In this document: positions 22,890-23,062 of the stretch, piece after piece
How positions within the stretch are numbered: position 1 is the stretch's first letter
How the letters are laid out: every line of letters begins with the position of its first letter
Assembly (NCBI GenBank): GCA_036897485.1
Contig: JAYMTF010001498.1
Location: 1 to 23,062, forward strand
Origin: Pelargonium nanum
Lineage: Eukaryota; Streptophyta; Magnoliopsida; Geraniales; Geraniaceae
Length of the DNA: 23,062 nucleotides
Direction of reading: 5' to 3'
Position numbers and translations under genes: made by a program
Notes under the pieces: model-generated
The model's database searches: none
Seen by the model: only the letters and a program-made list of their open reading frames with translations
Told to the model about the DNA's origin: nothing

Positions 22890-23062
22890 TTAGAAATTGG
22901 ATTCGTGAGCCCGAAGAAAACTTGGTGCTGTGACGTCATAAACCTTTGTCTTTTTTTTTTAAAGGAAATACCAATATTATTAATTCATAATCAAAATGCA
23001 CGTTACGTCCAGAAATTCTAGAGCAACCCAACCGAAACCAGACATAGAGATAGAAACCTGTA
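22890..23062. other. Right window edge, unassigned
   Basis: A/T-rich DNA with a T-run at about 22951-22960. No open frame or recognisable element is supported before the window ends. Confidence 0.5.

Overview
The window is AT-rich nuclear DNA from a flowering plant, most likely a eudicot. Three intron-rich genes can be read exon by exon against well-known plant proteins. All their introns are GT..AG, the intergenic DNA holds plant-type MITE and TRIM debris, and one promoter carries site II and telo-box elements typical of plant ribosomal protein genes. The species cannot be fixed from the sequence.

Layout. (1) Bases 1-89 may be the last 28 codons of an upstream plus-strand gene. (2) 528-9023, plus strand: a complete 17-exon gene for cytosolic peptide:N-glycanase (PNG1, 722 aa). 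Its intron 15 holds a decayed second copy of exon 15. (3) 9024-15308: about 6.3 kb with no convincing protein gene. It holds a Stowaway-like MITE, a long imperfect hairpin with 20-nt arms, A/T-rich short repeats, a diverged dispersed repeat, and a TATA box plus leader exon ending in a consensus splice donor at 13376/13377. (4) 15309-20085, plus strand: a complete 10-coding-exon gene for an SPX-MFS vacuolar phosphate transporter (PHT5/VPT1 family, 702 aa). Its first intron carries a tiny LTR element (TRIM) and its intron 6 a Stowaway terminus. (5) 20498-22734, minus strand: a complete 5-exon gene for 60S ribosomal protein eL19 (206 aa), convergent with the transporter gene, with its promoter at about 22735-22890.

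The three genes do not form a pathway: they serve protein quality control (deglycosylation of misfolded glycoproteins), vacuolar phosphate storage sensed through inositol polyphosphates, and the cytosolic ribosome. No new multi-gene system is visible. The most interesting unexplained items are the 190-bp hairpin at 11778-11967, the exon-15 relic, the TRIM with paired G-boxes in the transporter's first intron, and the distal leader exon that may place the transporter's promoter 2 kb upstream of its start codon.
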